In this document: positions 8,901-16,541 of the stretch, in pieces
How positions within the stretch are numbered: position 1 is the stretch's first letter
Layout of the letters: each line of letters starts with the position of its first letter
Assembly: GCF_048007105.1 (NCBI RefSeq)
Contig: NZ_CP180352.1
Coordinates: 3,410,001 to 3,474,000 of the forward strand
Direction of reading: 5' to 3'
Length of the DNA: 64,000 bases
Source of the DNA: Minwuia sp048007105
Lineage (GTDB): Bacteria > Pseudomonadota > Alphaproteobacteria > Minwuiales > Minwuiaceae
Notes under the pieces: model-generated
The model's database searches: none
Seen by the model: the letters and a program-made list of their open reading frames with translations, nothing else
Told to the model about the DNA's origin: nothing
Translations under genes and position numbers: made by a program

Positions 8901-9583
8901 TCGGCGGCCACCTGATTGACGTAGCGCCGCAGGATGGGGCTCAGATAGGCATCGACCACCGTCGTGTCGCCGCGCGAGACGAGCTTCATCAGCGGCGAGA
9001 CCTGGTTGGAGACCGAGATCTGGCCGAATCCCTCTTCCAGCGCGATGGCCGCGACCCGCGCCTCGTGATCCGGGTTCAGATAGCCGTGCATGAAGGCAAT
9101 GGCGACCGAGTCGATGCCGTCGGCCTTTGCGGCCCGGAGGTCGCCGCGGACGGATTCCTCGTCCAGGGGCGTGATCACATTGCCTTCGGCATCCAGCCGC
9201 TCCTCGACCTCGACCGCGCGTTCGTAGAGGAGTTCGGGCAGGACCACATGCAGATCGAAGAGCGTCGGCCGGGTCTGATAGCCGATCCTCAGCAGGTCGC
9301 CGAGACCCCTGGTGATCAGCAGCAGCGTGCGGTCGCCCTTGCGCTCCAGCAGCGCATTGGTGGCCACCGTCGTGCCCATCTTCACCGCTTCGACGGTGTG
9401 CGACGGGATCGCCTCGCCCCGCTTCAGGCCCAGCAGGTCGCGCACGCCCTGGACGGCCGCGTCCCGGTACTGTTCGGGATTCTCCGAGAGCAGCTTGTGG
9501 GTCACCAGCGAGCCGTCGGGCCGGCGGCCGACCAGATCGGTGAAGGTGCCGCCGCGGTCGACCCAGAATTGCCATTTGGTCAT
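5990..9583 (-). CDS. 5-oxoprolinase (ATP-hydrolysing), fused HyuA-HyuB type
   Basis: A 1197-residue fusion of hydantoinase A-like (about residues 1-690, starting VDRGGTFTD, with GFDMGGTSTDVC near 280) and hydantoinase B-like domains (about residues 700-1190, starting VDPVMLEVFNNLFM, with the NDPYNGGTHLPDV motif). Full-length fusions of about 1200-1290 residues are typical of ATP-dependent 5-oxoprolinase, which opens 5-oxo-L-proline to L-glutamate. N-methylhydantoinase and acetone carboxylase are related alternatives, but those usually have split subunits. It is the last gene of a leftward run with a TRAP transporter and a D-glutamate-cyclase-like protein, which favours pyroglutamate as substrate. 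Confidence 0.85.
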   Translation of the reverse strand: MTKWQFWVDRGGTFTDLVGRRPDGSLVTHKLLSENPEQYRDAAVQGVRDLLGLKRGEAIPSHTVEAVKMGTTVATNALLERKGDRTLLLITRGLGDLLRIGYQTRPTLFDLHVVLPELLYERAVEVEERLDAEGNVITPLDEESVRGDLRAAKADGIDSVAIAFMHGYLNPDHEARVAAIALEEGFGQISVSNQVSPLMKLVSRGDTTVVDAYLSPILRRYVNQVAAELGGHNHTRLMFMQSNGGLTDARLFQGKDAILSGPAGGVVGMVKTAELAGHDRLIGFDMGGTSTDVCHFAGDFERSFETEVAGVRMRAPMMNIHTVAAGGGSILHFRDGRFQVGPDSAGADPGPACYRRGGPLTVTDCNVLLGKLQPDHFPAVFGPNADEKLDADIVRRKFEAMAKEIADATGEPLRSPENVAEGFLRIAVENMANAIKKISVQRGYDVTKYTLQCFGGAGGQHACLVADALGMETVFVHPLAGVLSAYGMGLAEIRALRERQFERPLSDLDEAAQVLDAMADEAGDEVTSQGADPAQVTAIRRAHLRYAGSYQSLEVEFGTEQELRDRFDAAHRARYGFAADDRELIFEALSVEAIGGAAEIADTRDALSEGAPDALATVDVSFGDAAAVPLYDRDAMRPGQHVDGPAIIREATGTNVIEAGWRAEMNAWGHLILTRAVPVARESAIGTEVDPVMLEVFNNLFMSIAEQMGATLANTAYSVNIKERYDFSCALFDPEGGLVANAPHVPVHLGSMSESIRTVIRMNPGMRPGDVFTLNDPYNGGTHLPDVTVITPVFDEAGERALFYVASRGHHADIGGKTPGSAPPDSRRIEEEGVLIDNFLMVDRGVFREAETRALLASGDWPCRNIDSNIADLKAQVAANATGVREVQKMIRQFGLDTVHAYMGHVQDNAAESVRRVLDALTDGSYDYELDNGRFIRVKVTVDHDRREATIDFSGTADKDPLNYNAPLAVCKAVVLYVFRSLVAAPIPMNEGCFRPLKIVTREGSMMHAQYPSAVIAGNTEVSQMACNALMGALGAMAGSQATMNNFVWGNDRIQNYETICGGSGAGPDFDGCSAIQTHMTNTRGTDPEVLEFRFPVRLEDYAIRRGSGGRGRHGGGDGIIRRMRFLETMTITTLCSHRRVPPFGVDGGEPGEVGREWIERADGTRTEHGGNDQNEILPGDVFVMHTPSGGGFGRPA

Positions 9584-9608
9584 GGTCGGAACGTCTTTCG
9601 CAGAGAAA

Positions 9609-10892
9609 TCAGTAGAAGAGATCGGGCAGCCAGAGCGCGATCTCGGGGAAGATCAGCAGCAGCGCGATCATGGCGAACATGGTCACCACGAACGGCGCCG
9701 CCCCCTTCATGACGTCGGTCAACGCCCCGCGTTCGCGGACGCCCTGCACCACGTAGAGATTGATGCCGATGGGCGGCGTGATGAGCGCGGTTTCCAGGAT
9801 CACCATCAGCAGGATGCCGAACCAGACAGGATCGAAACCGAGTTGCACGACGATCGGCGCGATCAGCGGCGCCGTCGTCAGCAGCATGGACAGCGTTTCC
9901 ATGAAGCAGCCGATGACGACGAGCACCGCGATCAGCATCAGCATGGTCTGCATCGGCGTCAGGCCAAGGCCGGTGACGAAATCCGCCAGCGCCTGTGTCA
10001 GCCCGACGATGGACAGCACGAAGTTCAGAAACACCGCCGCCAGGATGATCAGCATGATCATCGACGTCGTCCGCATGGTGCCTTCGACGGCCGCGCGCAG
10101 CATCGACAGCGTCAGCGTGCGGTTGGCGGCAGCCAGGATCAGCGCGGCGACCACGCCGAGCGCTGCGGCCTCCGTCGGCGTGGCCACGCCGGCATAGATC
10201 GAGCCGACGACGACGACGAAGATGCCGACGGGCGGCAGAAGCGACGGCAGCGCCCGGATCCGCTCAGACCAGGTGACGGTGATCTTCTCGCCGCCCCAGC
10301 GCGGACGGACGATGCAGAAGGCGACCACCGTGGCCATGAACAGCGCCGCCAGCAGAAAGCCCGGCAGGAATCCGGCGAGATAAAGCTCCGGCACGGAGGT
10401 GTCGGTCAGCAGGCCGTAGAGGATCAGATTGATCGAGGGCGGAATGAGGATGCCCAGCGTGCCGCCGGCGGCGATGGTGCCGAGGAACAGGGGTTCGTTG
10501 TAGCCGCGCTTCTCGATCTGCGGGATGGCGACGGTACCGATTGTCGCCGCCGTCGCCACGGAGGAGCCGGAGGTGGCCGCGAAGAGCGCGCAGGACCCCG
10601 TATTCGCGTGCATCAGGCCGCCGGGCAGCCAGCCCAGCCACTTCATGATGCCGTCATACATGCGGCCGGCAATGCCCGAGCGTAGCAGGATCTCTCCCAA
10701 CAGGATGAACATCGGAATGGCGACCAGCAGGAAGTCCGTGCCGGTCTGCCAGACCATGTCGCCGAGCGCGCGGTGCAGCGGCATCGGGCTGTCGAGATAC
10801 TGGATGGTCAGGCCGAGCCAGCCCAGAGCCGCGGCGACGGGGACGGCCAGCGCAATCAGGCCGAGCAGGATGAGAAGGGTTTTGGTGAGCAT
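9609..10892 (-). CDS. dctM: TRAP transporter large permease DctM
   Basis: A 427-residue membrane protein with about 12 hydrophobic segments. It has the DctM hallmarks PSINLILYGLLT, ALGVVAALILA and the C-terminal TPPIGINLYVVQG. DctM uses the sodium or proton gradient to move the solute released by DctP. It overlaps the dctQ stop by one nucleotide (TGATG) and is followed 25 nt later by the oxoprolinase gene, so the importer and the enzyme are probably co-transcribed. A C4-dicarboxylate or other carboxylate substrate is possible; context suggests pyroglutamate. Confidence 0.92.
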   Translation of the reverse strand: MLTKTLLILLGLIALAVPVAAALGWLGLTIQYLDSPMPLHRALGDMVWQTGTDFLLVAIPMFILLGEILLRSGIAGRMYDGIMKWLGWLPGGLMHANTGSCALFAATSGSSVATAATIGTVAIPQIEKRGYNEPLFLGTIAAGGTLGILIPPSINLILYGLLTDTSVPELYLAGFLPGFLLAALFMATVVAFCIVRPRWGGEKITVTWSERIRALPSLLPPVGIFVVVVGSIYAGVATPTEAAALGVVAALILAAANRTLTLSMLRAAVEGTMRTTSMIMLIILAAVFLNFVLSIVGLTQALADFVTGLGLTPMQTMLMLIAVLVVIGCFMETLSMLLTTAPLIAPIVVQLGFDPVWFGILLMVILETALITPPIGINLYVVQGVRERGALTDVMKGAAPFVVTMFAMIALLLIFPEIALWLPDLFY

Positions 10893-11452
10893 CAGGCCCT
10901 CTCGTCGTCGATCTGCTCGTCGAGCGTCTTCACGCCGATCAGCCTGTCAGCCGAAGCGGTGTCACCGCGCAGCGTCGCGAGCAGCGCACCGAAAAACAGC
11001 AACAGGCCGGCCACGACGAAAAGCACCCATCCGGCGAGCCATGGGATCTGAGGCAGCGCCAGCGGCGTGCGCATCGGGGTGATCGAATGCGATCCGTGCT
11101 TCAGCGTATCGCCGACCATCTGCCAGGCCATCACGGTGATGATTGCCGCGAACCCGACCAGCAGCGCCAGACCCAGGAGGTTGAGGATGGCCCGCAGGAA
11201 ACCGGGCAGAAGAATGAACAGGGCGTCCACGCGGATATGCGCGCGCTCGAACAGGGCAAAGGCGAGTCCCAGCGTTGTTGCGATGCCGAAGGCGTAGCCG
11301 GAAATCTCGTCCGCGCCGGCGAGGGATGTGCCCAGGAACTTGCGGATCAGAACCTCGACGGTGACCAGAAGCGCCGAACCGAGGATCAGGGCCCCGCCGA
11401 TCCAGGCGAGTACGCGCGAGACATGATGCGCCTTGGCGATGATGCTCAGCAT
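10892..11452 (-). CDS. dctQ: TRAP transporter small permease DctQ
   Basis: A 186-residue protein with four hydrophobic helices, typical DctQ size. Helix 2 is followed by RKFLGTSLAGADEISGYAFG, the usual DctQ loop with the conserved E of DEI. ATG is chosen with GGGGA 8 nt upstream; an in-frame TTG 15 nt earlier, behind AAGGG, is also possible. It forms the membrane complex with DctM. It lies downstream of dctP and overlaps dctM by one nucleotide. Confidence 0.88.
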   Translation of the reverse strand: MLSIIAKAHHVSRVLAWIGGALILGSALLVTVEVLIRKFLGTSLAGADEISGYAFGIATTLGLAFALFERAHIRVDALFILLPGFLRAILNLLGLALLVGFAAIITVMAWQMVGDTLKHGSHSITPMRTPLALPQIPWLAGWVLFVVAGLLLFFGALLATLRGDTASADRLIGVKTLDEQIDDERA

Positions 11453-11538
11453 GACGAACGTCCCCAAAGAAATGCCCTTGAAGAATATCGGCTAACCGGG
11501 GGCAGGACGGTACCCTGCCCCCGAATTCGCGGCTCGGA

Positions 11539-12576
11539 TCAGTTGGCGGAAGCCGTCAGACCCAGAATCGGGCCGACAGTCTCGTTCCAGTTGGCGGCGC
11601 ATTCGTCGCCGCAACGCTCGGCCCAGCGCCTCAGGACCACATCGGTGGCGATCTTGTCGCGCGCGGCCAGATCGGCCTCGGAAGGCACCACCAGCTTCAT
11701 GCTGCCGGGCTCGCCCCAGGCGCACTCGCCGCCGGTGATGCAGGAGATTGCGGTCTCGTCTTCGGTCGCCGTTTCCGTCCACATCTGGTCGGTCAGCTTG
11801 TCGATCTCGGCCTGCAGCATCTTCTGCTGATCGGCGCTGAGCGAGTTCCACTTGTCCATGTTCATGGCGCCGAAGGCCAGGCCCCAGCCGACGCGCATGG
11901 TGAAGGCGTGCGTCGCGACCTGATGCCACTTGGCGTTATAGGCCGGCGCGGTACCGGTGATGCCGCAGTCGACGACGCCCTTTTCCAGCGCGGGGATGAC
12001 TTCAGCGAAGGGTACGGTCACCGAGGTGCCGCCGACGCCTTCGACGAAATCGCCGAGCGACGTGGCGTAGACGCGGATCTTCTTGCCCTCTAGGTCCTTG
12101 ATGCTGTTGACCTCGGCGTTGCACCACAGCATCTGGCTCGGGAACGGATAGAGCATCATCAGCTTGGCGTTGTAGATGTCCGCGAAGGCCTTCTCCAGGA
12201 TCGGGAAATAGGCGTCGGAAACCTTGCGCTGGGTCTCGATGTCCTGGGTGACCGACGACAGGTCGGCGCCCTCGAACACCGCATTCTCGGCGGCGACATA
12301 GCCCGGCAGGCCGAAGGCGAAGTCGAAGACGCCGTTCTTGACCAGACGCATGATCTCGAAGCCCTTCAGACCCAGTTCGGTCTGCGGCTTGATCTCACCG
12401 ATGATCTGGCCGTTCGAGGCCTTGGCGATGTGTTCGTTCCAGAACGGGCCTTCGTGCTTCTTGTAATTGTTCAGATTGCCCCAGGTCCCGACGCCTTTCA
12501 CGACGACGGGCCCGTCGGCCAGTGCAGCGGTCGCGCCGATGGTCAGCGCGACGGCCATGGATGCCAGCTTCAACAT
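11539..12576 (-). CDS. dctP: TRAP transporter solute-binding protein DctP
   Basis: A 345-residue periplasmic binding protein with a signal peptide (MLKLASMAVALTIGATAALA). It carries the TRAP fingerprint region LEGKKIRVYATS, with the conserved carboxylate-binding Arg near residue 169, and the VPFAEVIPALEKGVVDCG helix. Four cysteines near the C-terminus (CITGGEC, CGDEC) could form periplasmic disulfides, which is less common. It starts 2 nt after the stop of the DUF1445 gene. Related binding proteins in Bordetella (DctP6/DctP7) bind pyroglutamate, and the neighbours here point the same way, but the ligand is inferred. Confidence 0.9.
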   Translation of the reverse strand: MLKLASMAVALTIGATAALADGPVVVKGVGTWGNLNNYKKHEGPFWNEHIAKASNGQIIGEIKPQTELGLKGFEIMRLVKNGVFDFAFGLPGYVAAENAVFEGADLSSVTQDIETQRKVSDAYFPILEKAFADIYNAKLMMLYPFPSQMLWCNAEVNSIKDLEGKKIRVYATSLGDFVEGVGGTSVTVPFAEVIPALEKGVVDCGITGTAPAYNAKWHQVATHAFTMRVGWGLAFGAMNMDKWNSLSADQQKMLQAEIDKLTDQMWTETATEDETAISCITGGECAWGEPGSMKLVVPSEADLAARDKIATDVVLRRWAERCGDECAANWNETVGPILGLTASAN

Positions 12577-12578
12577 TT

Positions 12579-13412
12579 TCAGTCTCCCTGTTCATGAGCC
12601 GGAGGTTGGTCGACGAACGCGTTTTCGCGCTCGCCGATATCGGTGATCAGCATGCAGCCGGGCTTGTGCGTGATGCAGAAGTCCGGACGCGCCACGGTCA
12701 ACGCATTCTGGGGGGTCACGCCGCAGGCCCAGAATACAGGCACGCCTGCCGGACCGCAGGGCGGATCGCCCCAGTCCGGCCGTTCGATATCGCGGATCCC
12801 GATGGCCCCGGGATCGCCGACATGGATCGGGTCGCCATGGGCCCACGGATATGCGGCCGAGATCTCCACCGCTTCATCCACCCGGCCGGGATCGACATAG
12901 CGCATGGAGACCACGGTGCCGCCGCCGAACGGACCGGCGCTGTGCGTCTCGATGGACGTCCGGTACATCGGAACGGTGCGGTCGGCGTCGATGTGGTGCA
13001 TCGGAATGCCCGCCTCGATCAGCGCGTTCTCGAAGGTGAACGAACAGCCCAGGGCGAATGCCACCAGATCCTCACGCCAGAGCGCCGCGATATCCGTGAC
13101 CTCGCCGGTCCGTTCGCCGTTCTCGTAGATGTAGTACGCTGGCACATCGCTGCGGATGTCGATGTCGCCGAGCGCGGACCAGGCCGGATCGCCCGGCGCA
13201 GTCACGCCGACCAGCGGGCACGGCTTCGGATTGAGTTCGCAGAATTCGCGGAACGGTCCGGCGAGGTCAGCGGACAGGATTGCGAGATTGGCCTGAAGCC
13301 GGCCGGGCACCAGCCCCGCCGTGTGGCCCGTGTAGCTGCCGGAGCGGATCGCCCGCCGGACGCCGGCGACATCGCAGGCCTTCAGATCATCATGTGTCAG
13401 TGCCACAGCCAT
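12579..13412 (-). CDS. DUF1445 / D-glutamate cyclase-like protein
   Basis: A 277-residue protein of the DUF1445 (putative hydro-lyase) family: RAIRSGSYTGHTAGLVPG near the N-terminus, CSFTFENALIEAGIP in the middle and FWACGVTPQNAL, then ITHKPGCMLITDI at the end. The mammalian homologue (DGLUCY) is a D-glutamate cyclase forming 5-oxo-D-proline. Here it sits in one strand run with a TRAP importer and a 5-oxoprolinase, a strong hint that it acts on glutamate/5-oxoproline stereoisomers. An AGGGGA ribosome site precedes the ATG. It is probably the first structural gene after the LysR regulator. Confidence 0.85.
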   Translation of the reverse strand: MAVALTHDDLKACDVAGVRRAIRSGSYTGHTAGLVPGRLQANLAILSADLAGPFREFCELNPKPCPLVGVTAPGDPAWSALGDIDIRSDVPAYYIYENGERTGEVTDIAALWREDLVAFALGCSFTFENALIEAGIPMHHIDADRTVPMYRTSIETHSAGPFGGGTVVSMRYVDPGRVDEAVEISAAYPWAHGDPIHVGDPGAIGIRDIERPDWGDPPCGPAGVPVFWACGVTPQNALTVARPDFCITHKPGCMLITDIGERENAFVDQPPAHEQGD

Positions 13413-13461
13413 GCTGTTCCCCTCGTGTGGAGGAACGTTAACGACGGCGCGACACTAAAAT

Positions 13462-14379
13462 CTAATCGTAATATTGCATCGGCTTCAATAAGGAATTTTT
13501 ATCAAAAGACATGGCCGTTTCGAGCGCGATGGCGGCGGCCCGCGCACCGAGCGTGCCGGACGGAACGGCCTTGTAGGACGCCGTGAAATCGAGGGGCGCC
13601 GGATGCCAGCCGGGATCGAACCGGTCGATCTCACCACTCTCCAGATACGGTCCGGCCAGCGCCAGAGGCAGCGCACCGACGCCCATACCGGCCGCGACCA
13701 GACGGAAGCAGGCTGACAGCGAGGAAGACGGAAACAGCATCGCCTCCGGACCGTACCGCTCCAGCAGCGTCTCCTTCAGCAGACGGAACGGCCTTGTCCC
13801 CCGGGCGAATGTGATGACGGGCCAACGCCGGAAGATGTCGGTCGAGTCCTCGGGCCAGTCACCGCCGGGCGGGCGGAACCAGGCGATCTCGAAGGAGGGC
13901 AGCGCAACGTTCTCGACGCTGAACTCGGAGACCGGCCCCATCAGCAGGGCGAAGTCGATGGCGCCGCCGATCAGACGGTCCCGGAGGTTTCTGGAGATGT
14001 CGACATCGATCTCGACCCTGAGCCGCGGAAAGGTCTCGCGCAGGCTGGCGATGAATTCCGGCAGCCAGGCCTGGACGATCGTCTCGGACACACCGATGCG
14101 GAACAGCATCTCGACGCTGTCGCTCTGCGCCACGTCCCGCAGGATGAGATCGTTCAGCTTCAGATACTGTTCGGCGTAGTTGACCAGCGCGACGCCGCCC
14201 TTGGTCAACGCCATGCCGGCGCTCCGATCGAAGAGTTCGACGCCCAGGACCTGCTCCAGATTGCGGATGCGCGCCGTGACGGCCGGCTGCGTCAGATGCA
14301 GTTCCTCCGACGCCTGCCGCATGTTCGCCGTGCGGGCGACCGTGAGGAAGGTCTGTATCTGGTCGAGAGTGAAGCGCAT
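13462..14379 (-). CDS. LysR family transcriptional regulator
   Basis: A 305-residue LysR protein with an N-terminal winged HTH (about residues 3-60; RQASEELHLTQPAVTARIRNLE) and a periplasmic-binding-like effector domain. It is 49 nt upstream of, and on the same strand as, the DUF1445-TRAP-oxoprolinase genes. That arrangement differs from the usual divergent LysR layout, so it may be co-transcribed with them and self-regulating. Its likely effector is pyroglutamate or D-glutamate, by context only. Confidence 0.88.
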   Translation of the reverse strand: MRFTLDQIQTFLTVARTANMRQASEELHLTQPAVTARIRNLEQVLGVELFDRSAGMALTKGGVALVNYAEQYLKLNDLILRDVAQSDSVEMLFRIGVSETIVQAWLPEFIASLRETFPRLRVEIDVDISRNLRDRLIGGAIDFALLMGPVSEFSVENVALPSFEIAWFRPPGGDWPEDSTDIFRRWPVITFARGTRPFRLLKETLLERYGPEAMLFPSSSLSACFRLVAAGMGVGALPLALAGPYLESGEIDRFDPGWHPAPLDFTASYKAVPSGTLGARAAAIALETAMSFDKNSLLKPMQYYD

Positions 14380-14435
14380 TGGCGGAGCCGTTTCTCAGAT
14401 CGGTGCGGGCAAGTCTGGCACAGGATCGCCTGCCG

Positions 14436-15203
14436 TCAGCCTCCGAGGATCACGGCATCCGGAATTTCGTATCGTTCGTTCCCGACGGAAATGAATTGCA
14501 GATCGGCCTCCTTGCGTGCGCCGAACGGCTTCGGGCCCTCCGCTTCCGTCGTGTCGGCGCTCAGGGCATGGCCATGTGCGAAGAAGAGTGCCCGTTTCCG
14601 GCCGTCCGGCCGCGAGACGACGACCATCGCATCGCCTCCTGAACCTCGAGCCACACCAAATTCGCAGGGGACCGTAGGCTGCCCCAAGGACACCGCACAC
14701 GGGATCGTGCCGGTAGCGTCGAAATCGCCCTGTCCGGCCCGAAGAGCTGAATCATCTGTTCCGGTGGGCACGGCGCCATCCGGCCCTTTGGCGGGACGAA
14801 TGTAGTCGGCGGCGACATACCCCCGAATACCGCCCTTCAGCGCCTGAACATCGCACCAGCCACGCCCGGCCTCGAGGACACAGCCGAGGTTCCAGAGAAT
14901 CTGGCCGCCCCGATAGGAACCGACGATCCGGCTGGCGGTGCTACGCTCGGCACGGATCCTGAGGCTTGATATATCCGGCAGGACTTCGAGCCGGCGCGGG
15001 CCACCGTCTTCGGCCGCAAGCGGTACATCGGGAGCCGCCACGGCCCGATCTGAAGCGAACTGGACCAGGGCGACCGCAATGGCGGCCGCAGCCGCAGCGC
15101 ATGACAGGCCGCGTCTGGTCACGAAATTGCCGGCAATCCGGCAGAAGACGGTCTGCAACGGCAATCGATGATCGCGCATGCCGGCTTGCCGGTCGATCGC
15201 CAC
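14436..15203 (-). CDS. SH3-domain (SH3b) protein, probably exported
   Basis: A 255-residue protein. After an N-terminal hydrophobic segment (about residues 33-57, AAAAAAIAVALVQFAS) comes a bacterial SH3 domain (about residues 73-137: LRIRAERSTASRIVGSYRGG, then GWCDVQALKGGIRGYVAADYI), which usually binds cell-wall peptides. The C-terminal half (about residues 150-250) has CAVSLGQPTVPCEFGVARG and a phrase GNERYEIPDAVIL, seen in other SH3 proteins of unknown role. The start is uncertain: GTG at the given end or ATG 24 nt downstream. No enzymatic domain is visible. Confidence 0.7.
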   Translation of the reverse strand: MAIDRQAGMRDHRLPLQTVFCRIAGNFVTRRGLSCAAAAAAIAVALVQFASDRAVAAPDVPLAAEDGGPRRLEVLPDISSLRIRAERSTASRIVGSYRGGQILWNLGCVLEAGRGWCDVQALKGGIRGYVAADYIRPAKGPDGAVPTGTDDSALRAGQGDFDATGTIPCAVSLGQPTVPCEFGVARGSGGDAMVVVSRPDGRKRALFFAHGHALSADTTEAEGPKPFGARKEADLQFISVGNERYEIPDAVILGG

Positions 15204-15220
15204 CGGCGCGGCCGCCAGCC

Positions 15221-15412
15221 TCAGCCGCTGACGTAAACGCCCCGCGCGGGCCGGTAGAAGATCTTCTGGTTGTGCAGACGGCCCAGCAACGCCCTGATCT
15301 TCTGCGTCTCCGCGGAATCGTCCCCGGCCTTCGACTGCATGGAGCGCAGCGCCGTCTCGATCAGATCCACATCGTCAACGTTCAGTTCGAACCTGGTGTT
15401 GTATTTCGGCAT
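15221..15412 (-). CDS. Conserved 63-residue small protein, copy 1
   Basis: A 63-residue protein starting MPKYNTRFEL and ending KIFYRPARGVYVSG. A second copy about 21.8 kb to the right is identical at about 46 of 63 positions, and both have good ribosome sites (AGGAG here). The N-terminal half is acidic and probably helical (DVDLIETALRSMQ); the C-terminal ALLGRLHNQKIFYRP is nearly invariant between copies. No membrane segment, cysteine or known motif is visible. I do not recognise a function; conservation between copies shows it is a real gene. Confidence 0.8.
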   Translation of the reverse strand: MPKYNTRFELNVDDVDLIETALRSMQSKAGDDSAETQKIRALLGRLHNQKIFYRPARGVYVSG

Positions 15413-15628
15413 TCGAAAAGCTCCTGTGTGCCTGCCGATTGTCGACATGACCGGCGCCGAGGCACCGCACGAATCTCTGTCTGGATGACCTGCATCATAC
15501 CAGTATCCGACCCCAAAGTGATCCTGTGGACCGCGCATATGGCGATGCAGGGTTCGAAGCCGGCAGACAACGGTTTCAACGCTTGTGCCTTCGCGATGCA
15601 TTACGCCGTGCCTGATCTCGCAGATCAC

Positions 15629-16318
15629 TCAGACCCGTACTGCCCGCACCTCCTCCGCCGTCGCCGTTTGATGCAGCCCGTAGAATCCCGGCGTCATTAC
15701 CTGGGCGGCGCCGTGCTGCCGGAACGCTGCGTTATCGAGCAGTTCGTCGACGGCCTTTTCGAGGGCAGCAGCATCACAGGCGGTCGCCAGCACCAGCCAG
15801 GACATCGGGTTGTCCGCCCCGCGCAGCGACTGTTCCCGGGTCATGGGCGGCGGCGGGGCGGGCCGGAGCAGATGTGCCCCCGCCACCTCCCTCCGCTCGG
15901 CAAGGGCCGGCAGGATATCGGTTCCGATCCAGTCGGTCAGATCTGCCTCGGACCCCTCTCCCGGCGTGAAGCGAAGCACTGCGGCGGCGGCGCCCAGCCC
16001 GAAACCTTCGCTTCGCAGGACGTTGCAGAAGCCGCGCGTCATGCCGCGGAACCGCGGCATCATCCGGCTGGTCCAGGGCGAAGGCTGGTTCAGCCGTTCG
16101 AGATAGCCGGCCGAGGTCGCAACATCGACATCGGCAACCTCGTAGGTCACCAGATACCGAGTGGCGGCGCGGGTCGCGACCCATCGGGTGGCCCGAATGA
16201 AGCCCGGAACCCCGAGCCGTTCGGCAAAATGCTCGTTGCTGTGCCAGTCGTCGTGATCTGCGTGGTCGCCGTCGATATCGTAGAACAGCACCATGACGGC
16301 ATCGCTTCGCAGCGCCAT
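15629..16318 (-). CDS. EthD-like tandem dimeric alpha-beta barrel protein
   Basis: A 229-residue cytosolic protein that looks like two ferredoxin-like (dimeric alpha-beta barrel) repeats: VMVLFYDID with DDWHSNEHFAERLGVPGF at the start, and AAVLRFTPGEG with SWLVLATACDA in the second half. The HxxEH-like pattern recalls EthD and related small monooxygenase-type folds. ATG is chosen behind GGAGGGGAGGG; an upstream in-frame start would add 18 residues without a ribosome site. It is divergent from the aminotransferase gene. Its substrate is unknown. Confidence 0.7.
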   Translation of the reverse strand: MALRSDAVMVLFYDIDGDHADHDDWHSNEHFAERLGVPGFIRATRWVATRAATRYLVTYEVADVDVATSAGYLERLNQPSPWTSRMMPRFRGMTRGFCNVLRSEGFGLGAAAAVLRFTPGEGSEADLTDWIGTDILPALAERREVAGAHLLRPAPPPPMTREQSLRGADNPMSWLVLATACDAAALEKAVDELLDNAAFRQHGAAQVMTPGFYGLHQTATAEEVRAVRV

Positions 16319-16498
16319 TGCGGCTCCCTCCCCTCCAACAACCCAGATATGACGCGCAGGCGCCGGCCACACAACTGCCGTCAGGGAGACGCACTCCGGC
16401 TCTTGGTCTCCGGCACCATCGAACGGACAGTTGCTCCACCCCGCGCTTCCGCAACACCGGCGACGCTGTCTGCGCTATCGTCAACGCCTGCAGGCTGC

Positions 16499-16515
16499 TG
16501 TCGTTCAGAACGACA
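16499..16515. promoter_or_regulatory. Perfect palindrome TGTCGTTC-A-GAACGACA, candidate operator
   Basis: Two perfect 8-bp arms around one central base, 26 nt before the aminotransferase ATG and in the divergent region shared with the EthD-like gene. The position and symmetry suit an operator; the binding protein is not identified. Confidence 0.5.
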
Positions 16516-16541
16516 CCGTTCCGCCACAGAGGAAGGTTGCC

